Assembly (NCBI GenBank): GCA_024330215.1
Contig: JANDLU010000003.1
Coordinates: 57,074 to 121,073, forward strand
Direction: 5' to 3'
Source of the DNA: Candidatus Gaiellasilicea maunaloa
Lineage (GTDB): Bacteria; Actinomycetota; Thermoleophilia; Gaiellales; Gaiellaceae
DNA length: 64,000 nt
The notes beneath the pieces are model-generated. The model had not been told where the DNA came from. It worked only from the letters and a program-made list of their open reading frames with translations, and ran no database searches. The position numbers and the translations under genes were made by a program. Below, piece after piece: positions 25,408 through 32,513 of the stretch (its first letter is position 1; each line of letters begins with the position of its first letter).

Positions 25408-25799
25408 CGCTGCTCGAGCTGCTTGCGGGCAAAGTCGCGGAAGCGCTCGCGAGCCTCGTCGTCCGGGCAAAGCTGCTCCTCGGCCGCGTACCTCGGATCG
25501 GCGGCGATCTCCTCCGCCACGGCCCGCACCTCGCCCGCGACCGCCGCCCTGTGCGCCGGATCCTTGAGCAGGAGCTCGATCCAGGTATCGGTGCCGTCGT
25601 AGGGAGGCAGGTCGCTCTCGACGAGGAGCTCGCCGAGCTTCATCCCGACCCGGATGTAGGCGAACGTGCGAAAAACGAGGATCCGACGCGGCGAGCGCAC
25701 GAGCCGGTCGATCTCGGGATCGTCTGCTCGGAGCTGCTCGACGATGCTCCCGATCGGCTCGTCGACGAGCGGGAGCCAGATCTCCTCGTGCTCCGTCAT
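25404..25799 (-). CDS. Uncharacterised 131-aa protein
   Basis: The ATG at 25799 (MTEHEEIWLPLVDEPIGSIVEQL) gives 131 residues, mostly helical and acidic, with SPRRILVFRTFAYIRVGMKLGELLVESDLPPYDGTDTWIELLLKDPAHRAAV. A late cysteine stands in EEQLCPDDEA. I recognise no family. Its start overlaps the stop of the upstream TauE gene (ATGA), so it is the second gene of that small operon. The track joins it to a noise frame. Confidence 0.65.
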   Translation of the reverse strand: MTEHEEIWLPLVDEPIGSIVEQLRADDPEIDRLVRSPRRILVFRTFAYIRVGMKLGELLVESDLPPYDGTDTWIELLLKDPAHRAAVAGEVRAVAEEIAADPRYAAEEQLCPDDEARERFRDFARKQLEQR

Positions 25800-26188
25800 G
25801 AGGGCGAAGCATAGGTCGTCGGCCGACACGCCCGCCAGGCGAGCTGGACCGCGACGATCAGGAGCAGGACGGCGAAGAGGCGGCGCAAGGTGACCTCGGA
25901 GAGCTCGGTCGCGATCTGCACTCCCGCCTCGACGCCGGCGATCGATGCCAGTCCGACGACGAGCGCGGTGCGCCAGCGGACGTTGCCGTAGTGCCGCTGC
26001 CTCCACGTGCCCGCGACGACGGTCGGGAGGATCGCGAGCAGAGAGGTCGCCTCCGCGTCGAGCTGGCCCAGCCCGAGTCCGACGAGCGTCGGCACGAAGA
26101 GGATCCCTCCGCCGACGCCGAAGAGCCCGGCCAGGATCCCGGCTCCGAAGCCGAGGAGGAGAGCGAGCGCGACGGTGCCGGCGCTCAT
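25796..26188 (-). CDS. Half-size sulfite exporter TauE/SafE-type permease
   Basis: The 130-residue protein holds one TauE/SafE repeat: the signature FGAGILAGLFGVGGGILFVPTLVGLG, ATSLLAILPTVVAGTWRQRHYGNVRW and a last helix RRLFAVLLLIVAVQLAW. Family members of about 250 residues carry two such repeats, so this would act as a dimer or with the related half-size protein coded 130 bases upstream. The substrate (sulfite, sulfoacetate or another organic anion) is unknown. Its ATG lies within a 10-bp hairpin. Confidence 0.85.
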   Translation of the reverse strand: MSAGTVALALLLGFGAGILAGLFGVGGGILFVPTLVGLGLGQLDAEATSLLAILPTVVAGTWRQRHYGNVRWRTALVVGLASIAGVEAGVQIATELSEVTLRRLFAVLLLIVAVQLAWRACRPTTYASPS

Positions 26189-26211
26189 GGGTTGCTCTCT
26201 GACCCATGAGC
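26183..26211. promoter_or_regulatory. Inverted repeat enclosing the TauE start codon
   Basis: GCTCATGGGT (26183-26192) and ACCCATGAGC (26202-26211) are perfect arms around a 9-base loop. The start codon of the 26188 gene lies in the left arm and the loop would hold the usual ribosome-binding position, so in mRNA the hairpin could hide the start. Whether this regulates translation is inference. Confidence 0.55.
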
Positions 26212-26220
26212 TTTAGGGCG

Positions 26221-26293
26221 TGTGGGGGAACTTGAAAGTTCCCCCACATGGCCAAAGAAGGGGGCTCGTGGGGGAAACATGGTTTCCCCCACG
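26221..26293. repeat. Two copies of a GGGGGAAC/GTTCCCCC palindromic repeat
   Basis: Copy 1 has arms TGTGGGGGAACT / AGTTCCCCCACA around a TGAA loop (26221-26248). Copy 2 has arms CGTGGGGGAAAC / GTTTCCCCCACG around ATG (26267-26293). Both have perfect 12-base stems. Copy 2 and the copy at 26762 share the left flank G-rich AGGGGGCTCG. They look like a small REP/MITE-type family rather than terminators, since no U tract follows. Confidence 0.75.
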
Positions 26294-26318
26294 GGAGCGA
26301 GCCGAAGGCGAGCGACGC

Positions 26319-26660
26319 TCACACCAGGAGCCAGACGGCGATCGACGCGAGCAGGACCGCGAAGCCGAGCGTCAGCGGCCTAGGGTCGAGCCGCTGGGCG
26401 AGCGTCGCGCCGACGACCGCTCCCGCGGCTGCGGGCAATCCGACGAGCGCCGCGTGACCGACATCCAGGTGGCCCTCGAAGCCGTAGCGAGTCGCGCCCG
26501 CGAGGGCTGTGATCCCGATCGCCGCGAGCGATGTCGCGGCCGCGGGGTGCGCAGGCACTCCCGCCGCAAGGATCAGCAACGGCACGATCACGATTCCGCC
26601 GCCGACGCCAAACAGGGCGCTGAAGAAGCCCGCGACAACGCCGATCAGGACGAGTCTCAT
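26319..26660 (-). CDS. Half-size TauE/SafE-type permease (second copy)
   Basis: The 113-residue protein begins MRLVLIGVVAGFFSALFGVGGGIVIVPLLIL, the TauE signature, and continues AAATSLAAIGITALAGATRYGFEGHLDVGHAALVG to a last helix LGFAVLLASIAVWLLV. Again only one repeat is present. It is probably the partner of the 26188 gene; between them lies only the palindromic repeat zone. Three TauE-type starts in 700 bases point to local duplication. Confidence 0.82.
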   Translation of the reverse strand: MRLVLIGVVAGFFSALFGVGGGIVIVPLLILAAGVPAHPAAATSLAAIGITALAGATRYGFEGHLDVGHAALVGLPAAAGAVVGATLAQRLDPRPLTLGFAVLLASIAVWLLV

Positions 26661-26761
26661 GCTCTTCCTCCGACGACGAGCCGACGGATCGCCGGCGAAG
26701 CCGGGCTTGGCCCGGCGCAGCCGCGGAAACGCTTGTGGTCGAAGGCGAAGAGGAGGGGGCT

Positions 26762-26788
26762 CGCGGGGGAACCAGGGGTTCCCCCGCG
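26762..26788. repeat. Third copy of the GGGGGAAC palindromic repeat
   Basis: CGCGGGGGAACC / GGTTCCCCCGCG are perfect 12-base arms around AGG. It sits at the exact point where the third TauE reading frame stops matching its paralogues. A second hairpin (GCCGGGC-TTG-GCCCGGC, 26700-26716) lies 45 bases away in the same intergenic piece. Confidence 0.75.
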
Positions 26789-26790
26789 TC

Positions 26791-26851
26791 GGACGCCAAA
26801 CAAGGCGCTGAAGAGACCCGCGACGACGCCGATGATGATGAGCCGCGGCAT
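26791..26851 (-). pseudogene. 5' fragment of a third TauE/SafE gene
   Basis: The frame from the ATG at 26851 reads MPRLIIIGVVAGLFSALFGV and then breaks at the palindromic repeat, continuing as unrelated RRGGTPGSPASPL to a chance stop at 26657. About 60 bases match the start of the neighbouring intact gene (26604-26660) at roughly 80 % by eye, including GACGCCAAACA and GGCGCTGAAGA. The rest of the gene is gone. Confidence 0.6.
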
Positions 26852-26868
26852 CGCCGTATCCTAGGGCC

Positions 26869-27588
26869 GTGGCCGGAGCCGACCTGATCGCGCGTCTGAT
26901 CCAGGCGCCCGAGCTAGCGGCAATCCTGCTCGACGTCGACGGCGTGCTCGCGCCGATCGTCGACGTCCCCCACGAAGCGGCCGTGCCCGAGGAGACGAGG
27001 ACCGAGCTGAGACGTCTGCACGCCCGCTATGGGCTCGTCGCCTGCATCAGCGGCCGCGCCGGCCCGGACGCGCGCCGCGTCGTCGGGCTCGACGAGCTCG
27101 TCTACGTCGGCGAGCACGGGCTCGAGCTCGTACCGGGGGCGGCGAACTGGAGCGAGCGCCTGCTCGGCCTGGCGGCGACCGTCGACTGGGAGGATGTGGA
27201 GCGCAAGCCGCTGACCGTCACCTTCCACTACCGCCGCGCCGACGACGAGTCGGAGGCGGTTCGCTTTCTCGAAGCGGTGGCCACGCGTGCTCGGGCCGAG
27301 GGGCTCGTCGCTCGCTTCGGCCGCAAGGTGCTCGAGCTGCGCCCGCCGCTCGACGCCCACAAGGGCACGGCGGTCGCGCATCTGCTCGACGAGCGAGGGC
27401 TCGGGCGCGCGCTCTACGCGGGCGACGACACCACAGACCTCGACGCGTTTCGCGCGATCGCGAGCCTCGAGGTCGGCGTGGCGGTCGCGGTGGACTCGGC
27501 CGAGGGGCCGGCAGCGCTCAGAGAGGCGGCGGACATGGTCGTCGGAAGCACCTCCGCTTTCCTCGACGAGGTGCTGCGAGAGCTCTAG
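26869..27588 (+). CDS. otsB: Trehalose-6-phosphate phosphatase
   Basis: The 239-residue protein (GTG start) has the HAD motifs of OtsB: nucleophile region ILLDVDGVLAPIVDVPHEA, CISGRAGPDAR with VYVGEHGLEL, the lysine region PLDAHKGTAVAHLL, and GDDTTDLDAF. It removes phosphate from trehalose-6-phosphate, giving the compatible solute trehalose. No otsA is beside it. It is convergent with the ABC ATPase gene (4-base overlap of the ends). Confidence 0.9.
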   Translation: MAGADLIARLIQAPELAAILLDVDGVLAPIVDVPHEAAVPEETRTELRRLHARYGLVACISGRAGPDARRVVGLDELVYVGEHGLELVPGAANWSERLLGLAATVDWEDVERKPLTVTFHYRRADDESEAVRFLEAVATRARAEGLVARFGRKVLELRPPLDAHKGTAVAHLLDERGLGRALYAGDDTTDLDAFRAIASLEVGVAVAVDSAEGPAALREAADMVVGSTSAFLDEVLREL

Positions 27589-28604
27589 GCCCTGACCGCG
27601 AGCTCCGTCTCCGCGTCGAAGAGATGCAGCTTGTCGCGCGGGATCGAGAACCGCTGCTCCACACCCGTGGGAACACGATCCTCGACCGGAAGCTTCGCGA
27701 GCAGCTTCTCGTCGCCCGCGGCGAGATGGACGAGTTGCTCGTCGCCCAGGTACTCGACCACCTCGACGGTTGCCTGGAAGTAGGCGGCATCCCCGTTCCC
27801 GCCGCCGAGGACGACATGCTCGGGACGGAATCCCGCCAACTGCCCACCGGTACCCGCTCCCTTGACGAAGCCGGCGGGAACGAGGTTCATTGCCGGCGAG
27901 CCGATGAAGCGCGCCACGAAGACGTTCGTCGGCTTGGTGTAGAGCTGCTCGGGCGTCCCCGCCTGTTGGAGCACGCCCTGCTTCATCACCGCGATCCGGT
28001 CGCCCATCGTCATCGCCTCGACCTGATCGTGCGTGACGTAGACCGTCGTCACCTTCAGGTCGCGCTGCAGCTTGAGGATCTCTGCCCGCGTATTCACACG
28101 CAGCGCGGCATCGAGGTTCGAGAGGGGCTCGTCCATCAGAAACGCTTTGGGCTGCCGCACGATCGCGCGTCCGAGCGCGACCCGCTGCCGCTGCCCTCCG
28201 GAGAGCTGCTTCGGCTTGCGCTTGATCAGTTCGGTCATGTCGAGCACCTCGGCCGCCTTCGAGACACGTCGATTGATTTCGTCCTTCGGTGTGCGCACGT
28301 TTCGGAGGCCGAAGGCGAGATTGTCGTAGACCGTCATGTGCGGGTACAGGGCGTACGACTGGAAGACCATCGCGACGTCGCGGGCGCCTGGAGCCAGGTT
28401 GTTGACGACGCGATCGCCGATCAGGATCCGTCCGGAGGTCGTCTCCTCGAGGCCTGCGAGCATCCGGAGCGCGGTGCTCTTCCCGCAGCCCGATGGGCCG
28501 ACGAGGACGAGGAACTCGCCGTCGCTGATCTCGAGCGTCAGCTCGTCGACGGCGACGGTATCGTCGAATCGCTTGGTGACGTTCTCGAACGTGACTGTTG
28601 CCAT
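27585..28604 (-). CDS. MalK/UgpC-type sugar ABC transporter ATPase
   Basis: The ATG at 28604 gives 339 residues: Walker A GPSGCGKSTALRML, signature LSGGQRQRVALGRAIV, Walker B FLMDEPLSNLDAALR, and the switch YVTHDQVEAMTMGDRIAVM. The C-terminal 110 residues form the TOBE/OB regulatory fold (GFRPEHVVLGG..., VEVVEYLGDEQLVHL). It energises the permeases encoded upstream. The track fuses it to a noise frame. Its start overlaps the DUF624 stop (catca), so it is the last gene of the carbohydrate-uptake operon; MalK-type ATPases often serve several sugar transporters. Confidence 0.93.
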   Translation of the reverse strand: MATVTFENVTKRFDDTVAVDELTLEISDGEFLVLVGPSGCGKSTALRMLAGLEETTSGRILIGDRVVNNLAPGARDVAMVFQSYALYPHMTVYDNLAFGLRNVRTPKDEINRRVSKAAEVLDMTELIKRKPKQLSGGQRQRVALGRAIVRQPKAFLMDEPLSNLDAALRVNTRAEILKLQRDLKVTTVYVTHDQVEAMTMGDRIAVMKQGVLQQAGTPEQLYTKPTNVFVARFIGSPAMNLVPAGFVKGAGTGGQLAGFRPEHVVLGGGNGDAAYFQATVEVVEYLGDEQLVHLAAGDEKLLAKLPVEDRVPTGVEQRFSIPRDKLHLFDAETELAVRA

Positions 28605-29254
28605 CAGGATCCGGCCTCCAGGATCGGGTCGTCTGGGAGTGCGAAGCGTGCCGCGGCGAGAAACGAGTAGGCGACGGTGAGCGTCAGCAGTGGAAGCACG
28701 GCGGCAGCCGCGCCGAGCGCGTTGACAAGCAGCAGGAAGAACGCAAGCACGATCGAGGACAGCGGCCGGCGGGCCAGGGCGAAGCCCGACTTGCGCAGCA
28801 CCTCCCGCAGGGGCCGCTCGCGCTCGTCGATCGCGATCGGCCAGAGCTGCACCTGGAAGACCACGAAGAGCGCGAGCACGTAGGCGACAAGGAACGCAAG
28901 CGGCCAGCCGAACGAGCCGGCGCCGGCGTACGAGCGGATCGCGATCGTGCCCGCGAGGAACACGAGGATCGCGATGAGCGAAAGCTCGAGCCCTCGTCGC
29001 CACTGGAGCCGCAGCCCTTCGACCGCGCACCGGAGCGAGAGCTCCTCCTCGTGCACGACGCGGACGGCACAGTGCATGAGGGCCGCGGCGAGCGGGCCCA
29101 GCAAGAGCGCCAGCGCCAGCGCCGACCGCGTGTAGCTCGCCGCGACGAGCAGGCTCAGAACGGCCACCGAGAGGAGGCTGTTCAGGACGACGAAGCGCCA
29201 TGACTGCTCGTAGAAGTCGCGGACCGCGGTGCGCATCGCGTCGCCGATCCTCAT
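28604..29254 (-). CDS. DUF624/YesL-like membrane protein of the sugar ABC operon
   Basis: The ATG at 29254 gives 216 residues with about five membrane helices (FVVLNSLLSVAVLSLLVAASY, ALALALLLGPLAAALMH, LIAILVFLAGTIAI, WPLAFLVAYVLALFVVFQVQLWPI, IVLAFFLLLVNALGAAAAVLPLLTLTVAYSFL). The N-terminal RTAVRDFYEQSWRF and the internal LWPIAIDE match the DUF624 layout. Such proteins often accompany carbohydrate ABC transporters, role unknown. It overlaps both neighbours by 3-4 bases. Confidence 0.75.
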   Translation of the reverse strand: MRIGDAMRTAVRDFYEQSWRFVVLNSLLSVAVLSLLVAASYTRSALALALLLGPLAAALMHCAVRVVHEEELSLRCAVEGLRLQWRRGLELSLIAILVFLAGTIAIRSYAGAGSFGWPLAFLVAYVLALFVVFQVQLWPIAIDERERPLREVLRKSGFALARRPLSSIVLAFFLLLVNALGAAAAVLPLLTLTVAYSFLAAARFALPDDPILEAGS

Positions 29255-30117
29255 CCCTTGACTCCGCTGGCGACGACGCCGGCGACGAAGTAGCGCTGGA
29301 AGAAGACGTAGATCAGCGCGATCGGCAGGATCGCGAGCGCGCTCGCCGCCATCAGCTGCGGCCAGAGGGTCTGGTACTGGAACCGGAACTGCGCGAGGCC
29401 GAGCTGGATCGTGTAGACGTCCGGGTCGCCGAAGCCGAGGATGATCAGCGACCAGAAGAAGTCGTTCCACATGCCCTGGAACGTGAGGATCGTGACCGCG
29501 GCGAGCGCCGGAGCCGCGAGCGGCAGCATCACCTTCCAGTAGGTCTTGAGGAAGCCCGCGTTGTCGAGCTTGGCCGCCTCCTCGAAGTCCTTCGGAATCG
29601 TGAGAAAGTACTGGCGCATCAGGAAGAGCTCGGTCGGAAGCACGAGGTGGATCGCGATGAAGCCGAAGAAGCTGCCGACGAGCCCCCAGTTCGTGAGCAT
29701 CTGGAACACGGGGACGAGGCGGAGCTGATCGGGGATCATCAACGTCGCCAGCACGAGCATGAACAGAACCTCCCGGCCGGGAAAGCGCAGCCGTGCGAAC
29801 GCGTAGCCGCCTAACGACGCGAGCACGAGGTTTGCGACCGTGATCGCGCCCGCGAGGATGAAGCTGTTGAGCGCGAAGCGCGCGAAGTTGAAGTCCGTCA
29901 GCACCTCGCGAAACGCACGCAGGCTGGGGTTGTCGGGGACGAGGTCGAATCCCGTCGTCTCGGGCAGCGACTTCAGCGCAGTCGAGATCGTCCAGAGGAA
30001 GGGGACGAAGAAGAGCGCCGAGACGAGCACGAGCAGCACGTAGACGAGCAGGCGACGAGCCCGGTAGGAGAGCGGCCGCCGGGGGATGGCGGAGGTGCTG
30101 GCAACGTCGACCGCCAT
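29251..30117 (-). CDS. Sugar ABC transporter permease, MalG type
   Basis: The ATG at 30117 gives 288 residues with six helices and the EAA loop DFEEAAKLDNAGFLKTYWKVMLPLAAPALAAV that docks on the ATPase. The N terminus (RRLLVYVLLVLVSALFFVPFLWTISTALK) is typical of CUT1 family inner subunits. Start and stop overlap the flanking genes (malF TGATG start; ATGA with DUF624). The track extends it falsely to 30558. Confidence 0.93.
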   Translation of the reverse strand: MAVDVASTSAIPRRPLSYRARRLLVYVLLVLVSALFFVPFLWTISTALKSLPETTGFDLVPDNPSLRAFREVLTDFNFARFALNSFILAGAITVANLVLASLGGYAFARLRFPGREVLFMLVLATLMIPDQLRLVPVFQMLTNWGLVGSFFGFIAIHLVLPTELFLMRQYFLTIPKDFEEAAKLDNAGFLKTYWKVMLPLAAPALAAVTILTFQGMWNDFFWSLIILGFGDPDVYTIQLGLAQFRFQYQTLWPQLMAASALAILPIALIYVFFQRYFVAGVVASGVKG

Positions 30118-31025
30118 CAGGCGGTGTCGGGTCGACCGAAGAGAAGGCGCTGCACCAGCGTCACGGTGAAGATCAGGACGAAGAGCACGATCCCCATCGC
30201 CGCGGCGTAGCCGAAGCGGATGTCCCCGATCGCCGTCCGATAGAGGTAGAGGACGGCCGTCAGGGTCGAGGAGTTCGGTCCGCCCGACCCGTTCGAAACG
30301 ATAAACGCCTGGTCGAAGACCTTGAGCGCCCCGACCACCGAGACGACGCCGACGAAGAAGTGGCCCGGCTTGAGCAGCGGAAAGGTGATCTTCCAGAACG
30401 TTCGCCAGGCGCCGGCGCGGTCGATGGCCGCAGCCTCGTAGACGTCGGTCGGAATCGCCTGAAGCGAGGCGAGGTAGAACAGCATCATCGTCCCGGAGGT
30501 CGTCCACGCGTTCAGCCCGACGATCGAGAAGAGCGCCGTGTCGGAGTCGCCGAACCACGGCCGGTTGCCGCCGATGATCGCGTTCAGCAGGCCGTCAGCG
30601 GAGAGGATGTAGATCGCAATCGCGGTGATCGCCGCCGACGAGGCGAGCGAGGGAAAATAGAACGCGGAGCGGAAGAACGTCTTGCCGCGGATGCCGGCGT
30701 TGACGATCACCGCCATCGCGAGCCCGAGGGCCATTTGGATCGGCACCACGAGCGCCGTGTACAGCAGCGTGTTCTTCAGCGCCTTGTGGAAGATCTCGTC
30801 GCGGTAGAGCTCGCGGTAGTTCTCGAACCCGAGCGTCTCGATCTTCCCGAACACGCCCCAGTCGTAGCGGCTGATGTAGACCGCGTAGGCGAGGGGCCAG
30901 ATGAAGAAGAGCAGGAAGACCCCCATCGGCACGAGGATAAACGCGTAGGCGACGAGCGCCTCGCGAAGCTTGGCCGACCCGACCGAGCGGTGCCGCGGCG
31001 CGTTCTCGACTGTGGCCAAGCTCAC
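30117..31025 (-). CDS. Sugar ABC transporter permease, MalF type
   Basis: The 302-residue protein has six helices (LVAYAFILVPMGVFLLFFIWPLAYAVYIS ...) and the EAA motif YEAAAIDRAGAWRTFWKITFPLLKPG. It pairs with the MalG-type permease in a CUT1 importer. It follows the binding-protein gene after a 70-base gap that holds a strong hairpin, so its level is probably lower than that of the binding protein. Confidence 0.93.
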   Translation of the reverse strand: MSLATVENAPRHRSVGSAKLREALVAYAFILVPMGVFLLFFIWPLAYAVYISRYDWGVFGKIETLGFENYRELYRDEIFHKALKNTLLYTALVVPIQMALGLAMAVIVNAGIRGKTFFRSAFYFPSLASSAAITAIAIYILSADGLLNAIIGGNRPWFGDSDTALFSIVGLNAWTTSGTMMLFYLASLQAIPTDVYEAAAIDRAGAWRTFWKITFPLLKPGHFFVGVVSVVGALKVFDQAFIVSNGSGGPNSSTLTAVLYLYRTAIGDIRFGYAAAMGIVLFVLIFTVTLVQRLLFGRPDTA

Positions 31026-31038
31026 CTCACAGGGGTCG

Positions 31039-31081
31039 GCCAGGATCCTCCACGCATGGAATGCACGTGGAGGATCCTGGC
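31039..31081 (-). terminator. Strong intercistronic hairpin after the binding-protein gene
   Basis: GCCAGGATCCTCCACG (31039-31054) and CGTGGAGGATCCTGGC (31066-31081) are perfect 16-base arms around an 11-base loop. No T tract follows, so it fits an mRNA-stabilising or partial-termination element between malE- and malF-type genes, as in the classic malE-malF interval, rather than a full terminator. Confidence 0.7.
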
Positions 31082-31095
31082 GGGGCGGGGCGGAG

Positions 31096-32337
31096 CTAGC
31101 GCAGGGCCTCGTTCGCGGCCTTGTCGACCTTAGTCAGCATCGCGGCCACGGACTGCTTTCGCTCGATCACCGCGGACAGCTCGTTGTTCGCGATATCGAT
31201 CACCTTCGTGAACGTCGGCGCGAACTGCCACGGGCGGGCAGCAGGGGCAGCGGCGATGAAGTTCTCGCGGCCCGCCGGTGCCCTCACGTCGCTACGGGAC
31301 GGGAGCGCGAGCCCCTTCGACGTCCACGTCTTCATCCCGGGCTGGCCGACGAGGTAACGGATCAGCTGCCACGCAGCATCCTTGTTCTTGGAGTCGCGCG
31401 CCATCGAGTAGCTGACGGTGAAGGCGAGATTCCCCTCCTGCTTGCCGCGGATCATCTTGTTCACCGTGAAGCGGACGTCCGGGAACGTCTCGGCCATGAA
31501 CGGCACGACCCAGTTGCCCTCGAAGATGATCGCCGCCTTCGCCTTGCCGAGCGCCTCACCGCACCAGCCGACGCCGAGCTGAGCCGGCGTGCCGGCGAGG
31601 CCCTGGTTGATCAGCGTCACATACCACTCGGCGGCCCGCCGGACGGCGGTCGTGTTGACCGTCGACCTCGTCTTCGAGGCGTTCAGGAACGTGCCCCCGT
31701 TCTGGTAGACGAACGCGAGCAGGCGATCCCAGCTCGGTGAGAGACAGATGGGCCGGCCGCCGGGAACCTTCCCCTGCAGCTTCCGGGCCGCGGCTCTGAG
31801 CTCATCCCAGGTCTTCGGCGCTTTCGTGCCCGCCGCTGCGAGGAGGCGGTTGTTCGTCTCCATCGCGAGCGGAGACCAGTCCTTCGGGAAGCCGTAGGTC
31901 TTGCCATCGGGGCCCTTGAACCCTCTCAGCAGCGATGGGAAGAACGCCGACGTCTTGAGCTTGCTCTTCGCAACGTACGGGTCGAGCGGCTCGAGCAGCC
32001 GCTGCTTGATCCAATCCGGCGCCACATTCGAATCGACGTAGAAGACGTCGGCGGGCGTGCGCGCGGCGAACTTCGCCAGCATCGCGGCCGGGTAGTCACC
32101 GGAGATCGGCGCGTAGTTCACCTTGACGCTCGGGAACGTCTTCTCGAAGCCGCGGATGACCTCTTTGAGCAGCTTCGTCTCGGTCGGCGACGAAGCCCAG
32201 CCCGAGAGCGTGACCTCCCCGGTTGCCGCGACGCCCGTCGTCCGATCGGTTGTTCCCTGGCTCGTGCTCGCGGCGATGCCCGCGAAGACCACGAGGCCGA
32301 GGAGCAGAGCCGGGAGTAGGAGCCTGTAACGCTTCAT
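31096..32337 (-). CDS. Carbohydrate ABC transporter solute-binding protein (CUT1)
   Basis: The ATG at 32337, behind GGAGGG, gives 413 residues with a signal peptide (KRYRLLLPALLLGLVVFAGIAAST) and no cysteine lipobox. The family-1 extracellular binding fold is shown by GEVTLSGWASSPTETKLLKEVIRGFEKTFPSVKVNYAPISGDY, LAAAGTKAPKTWDELRAAARKL and a late AWQLIRYLVGQPGMKTW. It is the promoter-proximal gene of the uptake operon and lies under a LacI-type operator. Substrate is unknown; the neighbouring glucosidase and the alpha-galactosidase remains suggest an alpha-linked oligosaccharide. The track start is 9 bases upstream. Confidence 0.92.
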   Translation of the reverse strand: MKRYRLLLPALLLGLVVFAGIAASTSQGTTDRTTGVAATGEVTLSGWASSPTETKLLKEVIRGFEKTFPSVKVNYAPISGDYPAAMLAKFAARTPADVFYVDSNVAPDWIKQRLLEPLDPYVAKSKLKTSAFFPSLLRGFKGPDGKTYGFPKDWSPLAMETNNRLLAAAGTKAPKTWDELRAAARKLQGKVPGGRPICLSPSWDRLLAFVYQNGGTFLNASKTRSTVNTTAVRRAAEWYVTLINQGLAGTPAQLGVGWCGEALGKAKAAIIFEGNWVVPFMAETFPDVRFTVNKMIRGKQEGNLAFTVSYSMARDSKNKDAAWQLIRYLVGQPGMKTWTSKGLALPSRSDVRAPAGRENFIAAAPAARPWQFAPTFTKVIDIANNELSAVIERKQSVAAMLTKVDKAANEALR

Positions 32338-32388
32338 CTGGTGCACCCTCCCTGGTAGACCTCATTTGTCTCGAGACCGACAATCGTC

Positions 32389-32417
32389 TTAGATGACGAG
32401 TGTGGAACCGCTTCCAA
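32389..32417 (-). promoter_or_regulatory. Promoter with LacI-type operator, binding-protein/debranching gene divergence
   Basis: On the minus strand TTGGAA (32412-32417), a 17-base spacer and ATCTAA (32389-32394) form a plausible promoter for the ABC operon. The 14-base TGGAAGCGGTTCCA (32403-32416) overlaps the -35 and spacer. It differs in one base from the perfect TGGAAGCGCTTCCA over the lacI start, so the nearby LacI protein is the likely repressor. A weaker TAAAAC hexamer (32433-32438) could serve the divergent gene. Confidence 0.65.
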
Positions 32418-32513
32418 ACCTTCGAGCGAGAGTAAAACACCTCGTGCCGACGGGCGCAAGCCGACGAGGTCGGTCGTCTATCCTCGGCGGCGCACGCCCG
32501 GATTGAGGTCTAG

